DNA of 38,977 nt from IMG/VR virus record IMGVR_UViG_3300025264_000033, positions 1-38,977 of that record; one strand, given 5' to 3'. This document shows, piece by piece, positions 1-8,305 of this stretch. The number at the start of each line of letters is the position of its first letter. Position 1 is the stretch's first letter. The notes under the pieces were generated by a model. The model was not told the origin of the DNA. It worked only from the letters and a program-made list of their open reading frames with translations, and searched no databases. Made by a program: the position numbers and the translations under genes. This DNA comes from a virus.

Positions 1-35
1 GCCGGGGGCAATCCCTCTTACAAAGCGCGGCCTGG

Positions 36-737
36 ATGCGTATAGAAAGTGTGTATGGTAGGCTAGGGGGTATGGACCGAGAGGTGGGGGTGGTGGAGAG
101 CGGGGAGGATCGGGCGTTTGCGGCGTTATTGCAGGAGGCGCGGCTGTTATCGGGGTTGACGGTGCGGGAGGTGGCGGAGCGGATGGGGATTTCGGCGGGT
201 GGGGTGTCGCAGTATTTGTATCGTCGCCGGGGTCGGGGCGGGACGAGTACGTTGCGGTGGTTTGTGCGGTATATGGAGGCGTGCGGGTGTCGGGTGACGG
301 TGACCTGGCCTGGACAGGAGGGGCGTGATGGCCGACGTGGGCGTGCGGCGTTTGGCGGACGGGGAGGCTCGCGAGTTCGCGGTGATGCTGCTATCGGGCG
401 CGCCGGTGGCGGACGTGGTGCCGTATTTCTGGGCGACCACGGTGGACGAGGCGGTCTTGCTGGCGTGCGAGGAGCTGTGGCCGCGTCAGACGGAGGTGGT
501 GCGGGCGATTCAGCAGTTGACGGGGGGCGAACCGTGGCACCAGCTCACCGACGAAGCCCGATGGGACCTCGCGTTGACGAAGCATTACAACGAGTTGGCC
601 TACGTCCTGTGGACGACCAATTACGCGGAGGTCGAGGGACCGGCCAAGACGAAGGCGGATACGTGTCGGCAGGCGATGGAGGCGAAAGTGGCCGGGATGG
701 CAGGGCGGGAAAGCCCCTTAGCGAGATTTTATCATGA
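36..737 (+). CDS. XRE/HTH-type DNA-binding protein, frame overlaps the next gene
   Basis: The open frame is 233 codons, but only about the first 97 residues look like protein. Residues 26-85 carry a helix-turn-helix (LTVREVAERMGISAGGVSQY) followed by a helix resembling the end of short XRE-type regulators. Such proteins usually end near the residue reached at about base 325. Beyond that point the frame runs antagonistically through the convincing gene at 328-780 and yields Gly/Arg-rich sequence typical of a shadow frame. One reading-frame step of -1 upstream would give a stop at 326-328, overlapping the next ATG as ATGA. So either the tail is overprinted, the frame was shifted by a sequencing error, or there is slippage. 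A second ATG lies at 72. The role may be a terminase-linked DNA-binding protein or a regulator; this is inference. Confidence 0.5.
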   Translation: MRIESVYGRLGGMDREVGVVESGEDRAFAALLQEARLLSGLTVREVAERMGISAGGVSQYLYRRRGRGGTSTLRWFVRYMEACGCRVTVTWPGQEGRDGRRGRAAFGGRGGSRVRGDAAIGRAGGGRGAVFLGDHGGRGGLAGVRGAVAASDGGGAGDSAVDGGRTVAPAHRRSPMGPRVDEALQRVGLRPVDDQLRGGRGTGQDEGGYVSAGDGGESGRDGRAGKPLSEILS

Positions 738-780
738 CCTGTTGAGTCGGTATGACGCCGAGGGGGCGACGACCCAGTAA
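328..780 (+). CDS. putative terminase small subunit
   Basis: A 150-residue acidic and helical protein directly upstream of the large terminase, sharing the TAATG stop/start overlap at 778-782. Start ATG 328 (a GTG sits in frame at 325) is preceded by AGGAGGGG at 316-323. No catalytic motif is visible. The helical central part (VVRAIQQLTGGEPW, then ALTKHYNELAYVLW) and the position next to the ATPase subunit are what suggest the DNA-recognition subunit that selects phage DNA for packaging. The identity rests mainly on gene order; the upstream HTH protein is an alternative candidate for the same role. Confidence 0.5.
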   Translation: MADVGVRRLADGEAREFAVMLLSGAPVADVVPYFWATTVDEAVLLACEELWPRQTEVVRAIQQLTGGEPWHQLTDEARWDLALTKHYNELAYVLWTTNYAEVEGPAKTKADTCRQAMEAKVAGMAGRESPLARFYHDLLSRYDAEGATTQ

Positions 781-2345
781 TGCCGGTTACGGCGGTCCCC
801 GTCCCGTTGCGCGACCGGCTCATGAGCGAGTTCCGCACGTTCCTGTGCCGGCAGATGGACTTTGTCCCGTTTGTCCATCAGGCCGCGTGGTGGGCCACGA
901 CCGATGGCTACGACCTGACCGACGAGGTGGTGCCCGAGGGGACCCCCCACGCCGTGTATGCCCGCCAGCCCGATGGCACCTGTGTCTGGCTCGCCCAAAC
1001 CCCCCGCACACACGGACGGGCCAAGGTGGTCGCCGAACTCGGCGCGTATAAATCCGGGAAGTCCGCCGGGGCGGGCCTCTGGGCGGCAGCATTTGGGGCG
1101 GTGCCCCACGCCCGCGTCTATCTGGTCGGCAATGAATACGATATGTGCGCCCCCGAGTTTGAATATCTGCTCGAAGCCCTCTGCTCGGAACGGGGACTCA
1201 ATCAAACCCCCACGTCCCTCCAGAATCGGCCCAAGGACGGACGGCTCTGGCTGGAACTGGAAAACGGGGCCCGCTTCGAGGCCCGCAGCTGGGAACGGGC
1301 CGAATCCCTCAAGGGCAAAGAGGTGGACGCCTATATCTACTGTGAAGCGTATCAATTGCCGGGGATTGAGTGTTTTACCTCCGTCTCCCAGAATCTCCGG
1401 GTGCGGAAAGGCTATGCGGTGTTCCCCACCACCCCTGACCGTCCCTGGGTCGGCGTCTTTCACGAGCACGGCCACGATCATCCCGACTTCACGGACTGGG
1501 TCTGTAAATGCGCCATTCCCGCCACGGTGAATCCCTATAGCTTCGACCAGACCGCCATGGACCGGGACCGCACCCTGCTGACGCGGGAGAAGTTCTCCAT
1601 CGCCTATCTCGGGAAACTTGGCGATTTTGTGGGGCGCGTGTATAACTATCAGCGGGGAGATCGGCTGATCACCCCCGAGCAGCATCCGCAGGTGTGTCCC
1701 GCGTCCCCGGTGACGCGTGCCTCCCTCCGCGCTGACCCGGAATGGACGACCGTCCTGGGCGCAGACACCGGGACGTATTGCGCGGCGGTTGTGATGGCCG
1801 TCTCCCCGTCAGGGCACGCCTTTGTGCTGGATGAAGTGACCAATTATCGCTATGTCGCCCACACCCCGGAACTCGACCCCGACAGTTCCATCGTCCGCTG
1901 GGTCACGCAGGTCCGCGCCATGGCCCATCGCTGGCGGACCCGTCCGGTCGCCTGGGTGGATGCCAATTCCCAGTTCAAAGCGGAATGCGCCCATCACGGC
2001 CTGCATCTGATGGCGAACCACCGTGGACGGGAAGTCCGCACCGAAGCGGCCCGACAATACTTCCAGCATGAGCAAATCTGGCTGGCCCCGTGGCTCCAGA
2101 TTCTCCCCTATGAACTGGAACACGCCCAGTGGCCCGACAAAACCAGTAGCGCCGGGAAATACGAACGGATCAAAGCCTCCGACCACGCGCTCGACTGCGT
2201 GGAGCATATTCTCTCCCGGCATCCACGGGGACGGGTGGCCGACCCCGCACCCAGTCTTCCGGCGCTGTTTAATATTCAGCCGATGGGGGAACCCCTGCGC
2301 CGGAAGACCCGACAGCCGCATGACAGCCATTTAGGAGCGCAGTAA
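780..2345 (+). CDS. terL: terminase large subunit (packaging ATPase and nuclease)
   Basis: 521 residues, the usual length. The N-terminal ATPase shows a Walker A-like loop, GAYKSGKS, at about 88-95, and a Walker B/catalytic Glu segment, VDAYIYCEA, at about 182-190. The C-terminal RNase H-fold nuclease shows the expected acidic residues: D329 in VLGADTG, D394 in AWVDANS and D468/D472 in KASDHALD. The protein docks on the portal, pumps DNA into the prohead and cuts the concatemer. Start ATG 780 overlaps the TAA of the upstream gene. Whether packaging is headful or cos-type cannot be told from the sequence. Confidence 0.95.
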   Translation: MPVTAVPVPLRDRLMSEFRTFLCRQMDFVPFVHQAAWWATTDGYDLTDEVVPEGTPHAVYARQPDGTCVWLAQTPRTHGRAKVVAELGAYKSGKSAGAGLWAAAFGAVPHARVYLVGNEYDMCAPEFEYLLEALCSERGLNQTPTSLQNRPKDGRLWLELENGARFEARSWERAESLKGKEVDAYIYCEAYQLPGIECFTSVSQNLRVRKGYAVFPTTPDRPWVGVFHEHGHDHPDFTDWVCKCAIPATVNPYSFDQTAMDRDRTLLTREKFSIAYLGKLGDFVGRVYNYQRGDRLITPEQHPQVCPASPVTRASLRADPEWTTVLGADTGTYCAAVVMAVSPSGHAFVLDEVTNYRYVAHTPELDPDSSIVRWVTQVRAMAHRWRTRPVAWVDANSQFKAECAHHGLHLMANHRGREVRTEAARQYFQHEQIWLAPWLQILPYELEHAQWPDKTSSAGKYERIKASDHALDCVEHILSRHPRGRVADPAPSLPALFNIQPMGEPLRRKTRQPHDSHLGAQ

Positions 2346-2575
2346 TGTCCGAGGATCGTCTCGCCGCCCTGGAAGCCAAAGTCGCTTTTATCTTTCACGT
2401 CATCGCCTTAACCAAGACGCACCCCGATGGCACACGGGTGACGCAACCGCTCGGGGCGGTGTTTCAGGAGGCACAAACCCATGCTGACACAGCTACGCCA
2501 CCGCCTGCGACAGTGGCTCTGCCCCATACCGGGGACCCGGCACCCAGTGGACCCGGCCCGGATGGCACGCCTTGA
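2345..2575 (+). CDS. small protein of unknown function, N-terminal coiled coil
   Basis: 76 residues, starting at the TAATG overlap with terL. Residues 1-25 (LAALEAKVAFIFHVIAL) look like a short coiled coil; the C-terminal half is Pro/Gly/Thr-rich and probably disordered. The last 95 bases overlap the next gene in another frame. I do not recognise a family. Its position between terminase and portal suggests a virion or packaging accessory. Confidence 0.6.
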   Translation: MSEDRLAALEAKVAFIFHVIALTKTHPDGTRVTQPLGAVFQEAQTHADTATPPPATVALPHTGDPAPSGPGPDGTP

Positions 2576-2678
2576 ACTTCAGGTGCAAACCCTGCACCAT
2601 GAACTTCGCGCCTTGCGCGAGGCCCCCCCTGATCCGCGTGTGGGGGGCGACATGGACGCCCACCTAGGAGCGAACTAA
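2481..2678 (+). CDS. small protein of unknown function, coiled coil
   Basis: 65 residues. ATG 2481 has a good ribosome site, GGAGG at about 2468-2472, which lies inside the preceding gene; the two frames overlap by 95 bases. Residues 28-47 (ARLELQVQTLHHELRALRE) form a clear amphipathic coiled coil. It ends at a TAATG overlap with the following gene. Not recognised; the strong ribosome site and tight junctions on both sides argue that it is real despite its size. Confidence 0.6.
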   Translation: MLTQLRHRLRQWLCPIPGTRHPVDPARMARLELQVQTLHHELRALREAPPDPRVGGDMDAHLGAN

Positions 2679-3076
2679 TGCCAGAAGTCGATGGACAGCG
2701 TTTCCCCTACACCAAACAAGGGAAAGCCGACGCCGCCGTGGCGCGACGGCGCGGGGCCGGTGACCCCTCGCATCGGCCCGATCTGGAGCGGACACCGAGA
2801 CGCCGTCCCCAGGTCGCGTCCCCTCCCGATCGCACCCATGCCCCCCTGGGACCCGCAGCCGCCCCGCAGGAAGCGCAGTCACAGACGGACATGAAAGAGT
2901 TTTTTGACTGGATTCGTGCCGCCGCCTCGCGGCACCCCACGCAACGTCGGACCCCCACCCCACAGGGATCCCCCGACTTTCAGGGATCTCCCGCCACACC
3001 GGGGACCTCAAGTGTGGGGCGTCGTCCCTTCCCGCAACAGCGCGGACGCGTCCCGCCACGGATCCCTGGCGCGTAG
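2678..3076 (+). CDS. Pro/Arg-rich protein of unknown function
   Basis: 132 residues, strongly basic and rich in Pro and Arg, probably largely disordered. It has one short helix-forming segment around residues 71-86 (MKEFFDWIRAAASRH). It starts in a TAATG overlap and ends 9 bases before the portal start. The neighbouring genes are terminase and portal, so a role in head assembly or DNA packaging is plausible but unproven. Confidence 0.6.
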   Translation: MPEVDGQRFPYTKQGKADAAVARRRGAGDPSHRPDLERTPRRRPQVASPPDRTHAPLGPAAAPQEAQSQTDMKEFFDWIRAAASRHPTQRRTPTPQGSPDFQGSPATPGTSSVGRRPFPQQRGRVPPRIPGA

Positions 3077-3085
3077 GAGGCTCCC

Positions 3086-5296
3086 ATGCCATCCAAGGCT
3101 GAAGCTCTCGTCACCTATACCACGGACTATAATCGCCTGCGCCAGCAGAAGGCGCGGGAGGTCGGCTCCGTGGAACTGCGGATTCTGACCAACCTCGCGT
3201 TTGTCTCGGGGGAACACTGGGTCGGGTCCGAGAAACGGGCGCTCTTTACCCGAAAACGGGACCCCAATAAGCTCCATCTGGTCTTCAATCTGCTCGGGCA
3301 ACTGCTCTATAAAATGCTGGGACGCCTGACCAGTATCGCGCCCGTGTTCAAAGCCCGTGCCGATAAACAGGACCCGGAGTCCCTCGCCAAGACCGAGGTG
3401 GTCAATAAACTCATTAAAGCCCTCGATGAGAAGCTCGACCAGCCCTCCCGGACCTGGGAACTGCTCTGGTGGATGGCGATTGGCGGCGTGGCGTTTGAAT
3501 ACGTGCCGTGGGTGCAGGATGCCACCATGGAACCGCTGCCCCGGTTCGATGAATTGACCAATGAATTGCAATGGACCGATACCGTCTCGGGTGAGACGAT
3601 TCCTGAGTCCGACCGGCAACTCCGCCTCCAGCAAGGCGCACCCAAAGAGCAGTTTGTGGTCGTCGAGGATATGGTGCTGGCCGGAGACGTGGGCAGTGAA
3701 GTCCTGAGTCCCTTGCAGGTCTTTATTGATGCCTCCGTACGGTCGGTATCGGATCTGTCGCCCGATCAGGCGGTCTATATCGCCAAGATTCGGACGACCG
3801 GCTGGATCAAGGCCAACTACGACGTGAGTGAGACAACCCTGCAAAACCTCAAGGACGCCTCAGAGGTGCGGATTCTCACCACCGACCTGAACTCCCTGGG
3901 GGCTCCGACCGGATCGGTGCATCTCCAAGATTTGATTCCCCGCGTCCAGGGCAGTCGGGACAAGAACGACCCGGACCTCGCCGTGGTGGTCGAACGCTAC
4001 CAGCCCGTCTCGGATGAACACCCACGAGGGCGCTATTCCGTCTTTGTGCCGGGGGAAGAAGTCCTGCTGGATGAGGACAACCCCTACGAGGACATCCCCC
4101 TGGTCGATTTCCACTGGGCTCCCACCACCGTGAGCTTCTGGAACAGTGATTACGTGTCAGACCTCATTCCACCCCAGCGGTTTCTCAATAAACGGCTGTC
4201 CCAACTGGGCGAACAGTCCAATGCGTCCCTCTATGCCAATGAACTCCTCGGTCAGGGCATTAAACGCGAGGATATCCCCGCGGATTACCCCGCGCCGATT
4301 GAAAATGGGCTCAACGAGCAGGGCGTGAAGATGATTCAGCGCCGGGACCCCCCGCAGTTGCCGAGCTGGTACATGCCCTCCATCGATCTGACCGTCAAAC
4401 TGATGCGAGAGATTGCTGGCGGGGTGGATCTGTTTCAGGAACAGAAGTTCCCCGGCCAGTTGCGCGGTCCCATGGCGGTGCCCATGTTGCAGGAGATGAT
4501 TGACACCCAGTGGGGCAACCTCTATCTCCATATCGGCAAACAGATGTCCGCCGTCAAGGATATGCGGATCAATCGGGTCAAGGAATACTACCCGCCCTTC
4601 CGCACCATGCACTATACCGACCGGTCCATGCGCGATGAGGTGTTTGTCTTCCAGACCTCCGAGATTCTCCAGGCCGGGACGGATTACTCCGTCACCGTGG
4701 AACGCGGGAGCCTGATTCCTGAGTTCCGTGCCCTCCGGGAAGCCCGGATTCGGGAGCATCTCCAGTCCCCGCTCAGTGTGCTGTATATGGACGAGCGCAC
4801 GGGCCGGATTGACAAGGAAAAGATTGCGGCAGACCTTGAGATGGGCGATCTGGGGCGCGAAAGCAGCGAAACCACCTATCGGAAACTGGGCATGGCGCTG
4901 GTCGAGCGTCTCTGGCAGGGTGAGGCGATTCCCGAGCATCTGCCGATGCCGTTCTGGAACCTGCGCGTCATTATGGACGAGTTGGAATCCCAGATGGCGA
5001 CCACGGAGTTTCTCTCGGCCTCCCCGGAACTCCAGCAGGGGTTTGTGACCTTCTGGAACCGGTGTCGCCAGATCCTGATGCAGGCGTCTGAACGCCGGTC
5101 GCAAGGGATGCAGCAGTCCCAGGTCCAGGGCGCGGTCGCGCAGGCCACGCAGCAAGCCGCCGCGAAAGCCGCCGCTGAAGCGGTGGACATGGCGTTGAAT
5201 CAGGTACAAGCCGCCCAGGAGGTCGCTCCGCAAGCGCCACAGGAACTCCTGCAAGCCTTTATGCAGCAACAGCAGGGACCGCGAGGACCCCAGTAA
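3086..5296 (+). CDS. portal protein
   Basis: 736 residues, the size of large podovirus-type portals. The N-terminal part (about 1-60) with LAFVSGEHW is typical of these proteins. The middle contains the long stem/wing region with mixed alpha/beta segments, and the C-terminal 120 residues are a Gln/Ala-rich helical tail (barrel-like). It forms the dodecameric ring at the head vertex through which DNA enters and leaves, and is the docking site for TerL and later for the adaptor. Start ATG 3086 has AGGAGG at 3076-3081. The gene order terL, portal, scaffold, capsid supports the call. Confidence 0.9.
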   Translation: MPSKAEALVTYTTDYNRLRQQKAREVGSVELRILTNLAFVSGEHWVGSEKRALFTRKRDPNKLHLVFNLLGQLLYKMLGRLTSIAPVFKARADKQDPESLAKTEVVNKLIKALDEKLDQPSRTWELLWWMAIGGVAFEYVPWVQDATMEPLPRFDELTNELQWTDTVSGETIPESDRQLRLQQGAPKEQFVVVEDMVLAGDVGSEVLSPLQVFIDASVRSVSDLSPDQAVYIAKIRTTGWIKANYDVSETTLQNLKDASEVRILTTDLNSLGAPTGSVHLQDLIPRVQGSRDKNDPDLAVVVERYQPVSDEHPRGRYSVFVPGEEVLLDEDNPYEDIPLVDFHWAPTTVSFWNSDYVSDLIPPQRFLNKRLSQLGEQSNASLYANELLGQGIKREDIPADYPAPIENGLNEQGVKMIQRRDPPQLPSWYMPSIDLTVKLMREIAGGVDLFQEQKFPGQLRGPMAVPMLQEMIDTQWGNLYLHIGKQMSAVKDMRINRVKEYYPPFRTMHYTDRSMRDEVFVFQTSEILQAGTDYSVTVERGSLIPEFRALREARIREHLQSPLSVLYMDERTGRIDKEKIAADLEMGDLGRESSETTYRKLGMALVERLWQGEAIPEHLPMPFWNLRVIMDELESQMATTEFLSASPELQQGFVTFWNRCRQILMQASERRSQGMQQSQVQGAVAQATQQAAAKAAAEAVDMALNQVQAAQEVAPQAPQELLQAFMQQQQGPRGPQ

Positions 5297-5754
5297 TGCC
5301 GCAACGACGCTCATTCGACCCTGAAGGCAATACTTATGATGAAGCCACTGCCCGTTTGCTGCGCCGACGTAATCCACTCCCCAAAGCGTCTGTGCCGAGC
5401 CGATGGCAGCGAACTCCTCCCTTTACACAGCAACCGGATGAAATACGCGTGGGGAACGCGTTCGAGGCATGGGTCTGGCATCCAGAAGCGCAACGCTATC
5501 TTCCACATGGAGGCAGTGTCACGCAGGACATTGATCTTCTCGGGGAGGACAGACTCGGGGAGGGCCTAGCGTCTCAAGTCAGGGAGCAATTTGGCGATGA
5601 TGTGTCTGTCATGCTGAAAGGACGGCGGCATCCTACGTGGGGTCTTGGGGTGGAGGGGGAGGAAAACCTTTCTCCCGAGCAGGGTGGTCCGAGGGAGGTG
5701 GTGCCAGGACCAGGCGGACGCTATTTCTCCATACGTCGAAGAGGACCCCAGTAA
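5296..5754 (+). CDS. unknown protein next to portal
   Basis: 152 residues, basic N-terminus and mixed composition; starts at TAATG with the portal stop and ends at another TAATG overlap. Residues 50-100 (NAFEAWVWHPEAQRYLPHGG) look folded; the C-terminus is Gly/Arg-rich. Base composition is slightly less GC-rich than the flanking virion genes. No family recognised. Confidence 0.6.
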   Translation: MPQRRSFDPEGNTYDEATARLLRRRNPLPKASVPSRWQRTPPFTQQPDEIRVGNAFEAWVWHPEAQRYLPHGGSVTQDIDLLGEDRLGEGLASQVREQFGDDVSVMLKGRRHPTWGLGVEGEENLSPEQGGPREVVPGPGGRYFSIRRRGPQ

Positions 5755-5936
5755 TGAAACGACGATCAGCCGCTACACGCCAGAAGGGACCTGTCTCGCG
5801 CCGGAAAGTGTCGGTGGTGATGCAGGAATATAAGGACGGCGACCTCAAGTCCTCCAGTGGGCAGTCAGTGACCAACCCCAAACAGGCGCAGGCGATTGCG
5901 TTGAGTGAGGGGCGACGGGTCCTGAAGAAGAAATGA
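5754..5936 (+). CDS. small basic DUF6496-like protein
   Basis: 60 residues beginning at ATG 5754 in the TAATG overlap. The same frame is open upstream, but that part is a shadow. The pattern VMQEYKDGDLKSSSGQ, then NPKQAQAIALSEGRR matches the small family I know as DUF6496 (V-M-x-E-[FY]-K-x-G-x-L-x-S-x-S-G ... Q-A-x-A-I-A-L-S-E-x-R), found in phages and bacteria, function unknown. Basic and probably nucleic-acid-associated (inference). Confidence 0.75.
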   Translation: MKRRSAATRQKGPVSRRKVSVVMQEYKDGDLKSSSGQSVTNPKQAQAIALSEGRRVLKKK

Positions 5937-5948
5937 CCGAACGCTGCC

Positions 5949-5977
5949 TAGACATCCGTGTGATGTCTCGCTACACT
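5949..5977 (+). promoter_or_regulatory. sigma70-like promoter for scaffold and capsid genes
   Basis: TAGACA (5949-5954), a 17-base spacer and TACACT (5972-5977) match the host sigma70 consensus at 5/6 and 4/6 positions. The spacer contains most of a 7-bp inverted repeat (AGACATC at 5950-5956 with GATGTCT at 5962-5968), which could be an operator. It lies in the only sizeable gap (5937-6086) in the left part of the rightward gene block, just before the most highly expressed virion genes. Confidence 0.45.
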
Positions 5978-5996
5978 TAGCCCACTGCCTACGTGA

Positions 5997-6049
5997 AGGC
6001 GAACACGATTGTCGAACACCGACCGGGCACTCGTCGGCAGGCGAACACG
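5997..6049 (+). repeat. direct repeats in the scaffold leader
   Basis: AGGCGAACACG occurs at 5997-6007 and again at 6039-6049, with a partial copy (TCGAACAC) at 6012-6019. The copies sit between the putative promoter and the scaffold ribosome site, so they would be in the 5' untranslated leader. Confidence 0.5.
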
Positions 6050-6086
6050 CTCGGGGCGACTCTTCAATCACTCGACGAGGTGACAG

Positions 6087-6899
6087 ATGGCAGAGGAACT
6101 GGACGGCGCTCCCGTTAGCGAGGGAGCCTCAAGTGAACCAGCAGGAGATGGCGCAGAGAGCGCTGGAGGATCATGGTCCCCAGAGGTTCAGGCCGAATAT
6201 ACAAAGAAAACCCAAGCTCTGGCTGAAGAGCGGAAAGCATGGGACAGCCAACGCCAACAGCAGGCCCAGCAGTTGCAGCAGTATGCTCAACAGTTGCAAC
6301 AGCAAGGTCACGCCTACCAACAGCAGTCCCAGCAGGCCCAGCAGCAGGCGGGGCAGCAACAACAGCAGTCGATGGTCGATCAGTTACGGTCGATGCCCTA
6401 TCTGGACGGCAATACGGCAGCACAGTTGGTTGAGCGGTTGGTGAATGAAGGCATCACGCCCATGCAACAGCAGTATCAGCAAAGCCAGCAGGCACTCGCG
6501 CAGCTCTGGAATCAGCATAAGGCGATGAAAGAGCAGGTCGGGTCCCAGCAAGGGGCGCAGGCTGAAAAGGACCTCGAATCCAGATTTCAAGAACTTCGCA
6601 CCAAGCATGGCCTTCCCGATGACGAGGCAATCCGTGAATTCCAGCGAGATGTCTACCTGTCGCATGAAGGGGATAATTTGAATGCAGAGTATCCCGACTT
6701 GCTCGGTAAACGGGTGGACGGCTTACGGAAAGCCTTTCGGGACATGGACCGTCAGGCGGCGGCGAAAGCGAAAGAATCACCATTTCCCTCACGGGGCGGT
6801 GAATCCTCGCTGACCAGCGGCAAGACGGGCGGGTATAAATCCCCCGAGGAGCGAACGAACGAACTCTGGCCCATGTTGAATCCGGGACTCACTGAGTAA
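6087..6899 (+). CDS. scaffolding protein
   Basis: 270 residues, acidic N-terminus, then a long Gln-rich coiled coil (about 35-175, including runs of QQ) and a charged, Ser/Gly-rich C-terminal segment ending in PEERTNELWPMLNPGLTE. Such Gln-rich helical proteins directly before the major capsid gene act as internal scaffolds that guide capsid assembly and then leave. ATG 6087 is preceded by GAGGTGAC. There is no sign of a protease domain, so scaffold removal by exit rather than self-cleavage is likely (inference). Confidence 0.85.
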   Translation: MAEELDGAPVSEGASSEPAGDGAESAGGSWSPEVQAEYTKKTQALAEERKAWDSQRQQQAQQLQQYAQQLQQQGHAYQQQSQQAQQQAGQQQQQSMVDQLRSMPYLDGNTAAQLVERLVNEGITPMQQQYQQSQQALAQLWNQHKAMKEQVGSQQGAQAEKDLESRFQELRTKHGLPDDEAIREFQRDVYLSHEGDNLNAEYPDLLGKRVDGLRKAFRDMDRQAAAKAKESPFPSRGGESSLTSGKTGGYKSPEERTNELWPMLNPGLTE

Positions 6900-6915
6900 C
6901 GCCACCCTCCTGAGT

Positions 6916-6931
6916 CGTGGCTGATGCCACG
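6916..6931 (+). other. hairpin just before the capsid ribosome site
   Basis: CGTGGC (6916-6921), loop TGAT, GCCACG (6926-6931), a perfect 6-bp stem, 2 bases before the TAGGAGA ribosome site of the capsid gene. It has no U-run, so it is not a terminator. It may stabilise or tune the capsid mRNA. Confidence 0.5.
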
Positions 6932-6943
6932 GGTAGGAGAATC

Positions 6944-8233
6944 ATGGCAAGTACCACTGATGTTATCGAAGCCCTGAAATATACCTACGGGGTCGATCAG
7001 GTCCTCTATCTCGTCAATCAGGAAGTTGTCTGCTGGAATATGTTCCAGAAGATGGCGAAACCGGTGGCGGGTCGAGGCCAGTTCATCATGCCCATCATGG
7101 TGAAGAACCCCGGCGCGTGGACAGGGTTGGCGGAAGGCGGCTCACTGCCCTCCAATCTCAACCCCGATACCACGGAGGCGAAGTTCTCCCTGACGGAATT
7201 TGCGGGACTCTACAATATGTCTTGGAAGCTACTCCAAGATGCCCGTAATTCCAAGTTTGCCTTTCAGACCGCACTCAAGATGATGGAGGCGGGGTTCAGG
7301 CGACGGGTCCTGAAACTCCTAAATGCCGATCTCATCTCAGACGGGCTGGGGAAACTCGCCGTGTTACCGGCGGCTGACAATCAGACGACCATTACCGTCA
7401 ATGCCCTGCCGAGTATGGATGTGGGGCTGGTGGTGGATCTGATGGACGCCAGTGACCATAACACCAAACTCGCGGACTCCCGCACCATCACCGCGATTGA
7501 TACGGTCAACCGCACCGTGACGATTAGCGGGTCAGCCCCCAGTAGCACGGCGGCTGGAGACTACTTTGTCATTCAGGATACGGTGGCTACCAGCACGTCG
7601 TATCATACGAACGGCCTCCTCGGCATCATTGACGACGCGGATCCACCGTCACCCAAGGGCGACTTTGGGGGGATTGACCGTGGCACCGCCGGTAATGAGT
7701 TCTGGGAATCGGTCGTCCTGGACAACAGCGGCACCAACCGGGCGCTCACGGAAGACCTCATGATGCAACTCGAGGACAATGTGCGCGAGAAGGGCGGAGC
7801 CAGTCTTAATACGTATCTCTCCAATCTCGCGGTCGTCCGGCGCTATCACGATCTCCTGCGCGAAGACACCTACTTCGCCATGGGGTCGCCGAAAGCGTTT
7901 GACGGGGGCGTCGGGGTGGGACGTGAGGGCGGAGCCCAGCAGAAGGGCAAGGATGGCGGCGACGGACGCACCATCTATCGCTTCTCTGGGAAACCGTGGC
8001 ACGTCGATCCCTACTTTGCCGCCAACACCATCATCGGGATGGACACCAAGCATTTCTATATCGGTCACGGTGAGAACTCCGTGCCGCGCCCGGTATCGGA
8101 AATCTTTGACAACACGCCGTTCTTCCGGCAGACCTCGAACACCACGTTTGAGGTGGCTTGGTACTGGCAGGGTGACTTGCTCAGTGACAATCCAGCCGCT
8201 GGCGCGAAAATCGAAGATATTGCTGAGTCGTAA
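6944..8233 (+). CDS. major capsid protein
   Basis: 429 residues from ATG 6944, chosen over an in-frame GTG at 6917 because TAGGAGA at 6934-6940 is well spaced and the GTG lies in the leader hairpin. The N-terminal arm and segments such as NPGAWTGLAEGGSLP, MSWKLLQDAR and the C-terminal FFRQTSNTTFEVAWYWQGDL fit HK97-fold capsid proteins of podovirus type. A Thr/Ser-rich beta segment (about 150-205) looks like an inserted surface domain. It forms the icosahedral shell. Position after the scaffold supports the call. Confidence 0.9.
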   Translation: MASTTDVIEALKYTYGVDQVLYLVNQEVVCWNMFQKMAKPVAGRGQFIMPIMVKNPGAWTGLAEGGSLPSNLNPDTTEAKFSLTEFAGLYNMSWKLLQDARNSKFAFQTALKMMEAGFRRRVLKLLNADLISDGLGKLAVLPAADNQTTITVNALPSMDVGLVVDLMDASDHNTKLADSRTITAIDTVNRTVTISGSAPSSTAAGDYFVIQDTVATSTSYHTNGLLGIIDDADPPSPKGDFGGIDRGTAGNEFWESVVLDNSGTNRALTEDLMMQLEDNVREKGGASLNTYLSNLAVVRRYHDLLREDTYFAMGSPKAFDGGVGVGREGGAQQKGKDGGDGRTIYRFSGKPWHVDPYFAANTIIGMDTKHFYIGHGENSVPRPVSEIFDNTPFFRQTSNTTFEVAWYWQGDLLSDNPAAGAKIEDIAES

Positions 8234-8245
8234 ACTGAGTAGGTG

Positions 8246-8281
8246 GGAGGAGGGGCCGCTGTCCCAGCCGGTTCCTCCTCC
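8246..8281 (+). other. hairpin between capsid and next gene
   Basis: GGAGGAGG (8246-8253) pairs perfectly with CCTCCTCC (8274-8281), with further partial pairing inside. No U-run follows, so it is more likely an mRNA-stability or attenuating element than a full terminator. It would separate strong capsid expression from the downstream genes. Confidence 0.4.
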
Positions 8282-8305
8282 GTCACTTCGCCAGGAGTCT
8301 CTATT

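Noticed and set aside
732-1685. 317-codon open frame antisense to the large terminase
   Set aside because: Shadow of terL; its translation has no recognisable domain and the terminase motifs on the other strand are clear.
3008-3844. 278-codon antisense frame over the portal start
   Set aside because: Shadow frame, no ribosome site, His/Gly/Pro-rich translation typical of reverse reading.
4157-5377. 406-codon open frame antisense to the portal gene
   Set aside because: Long antisense frames are expected opposite GC-rich genes; the portal frame is far better supported and no ribosome site is present.
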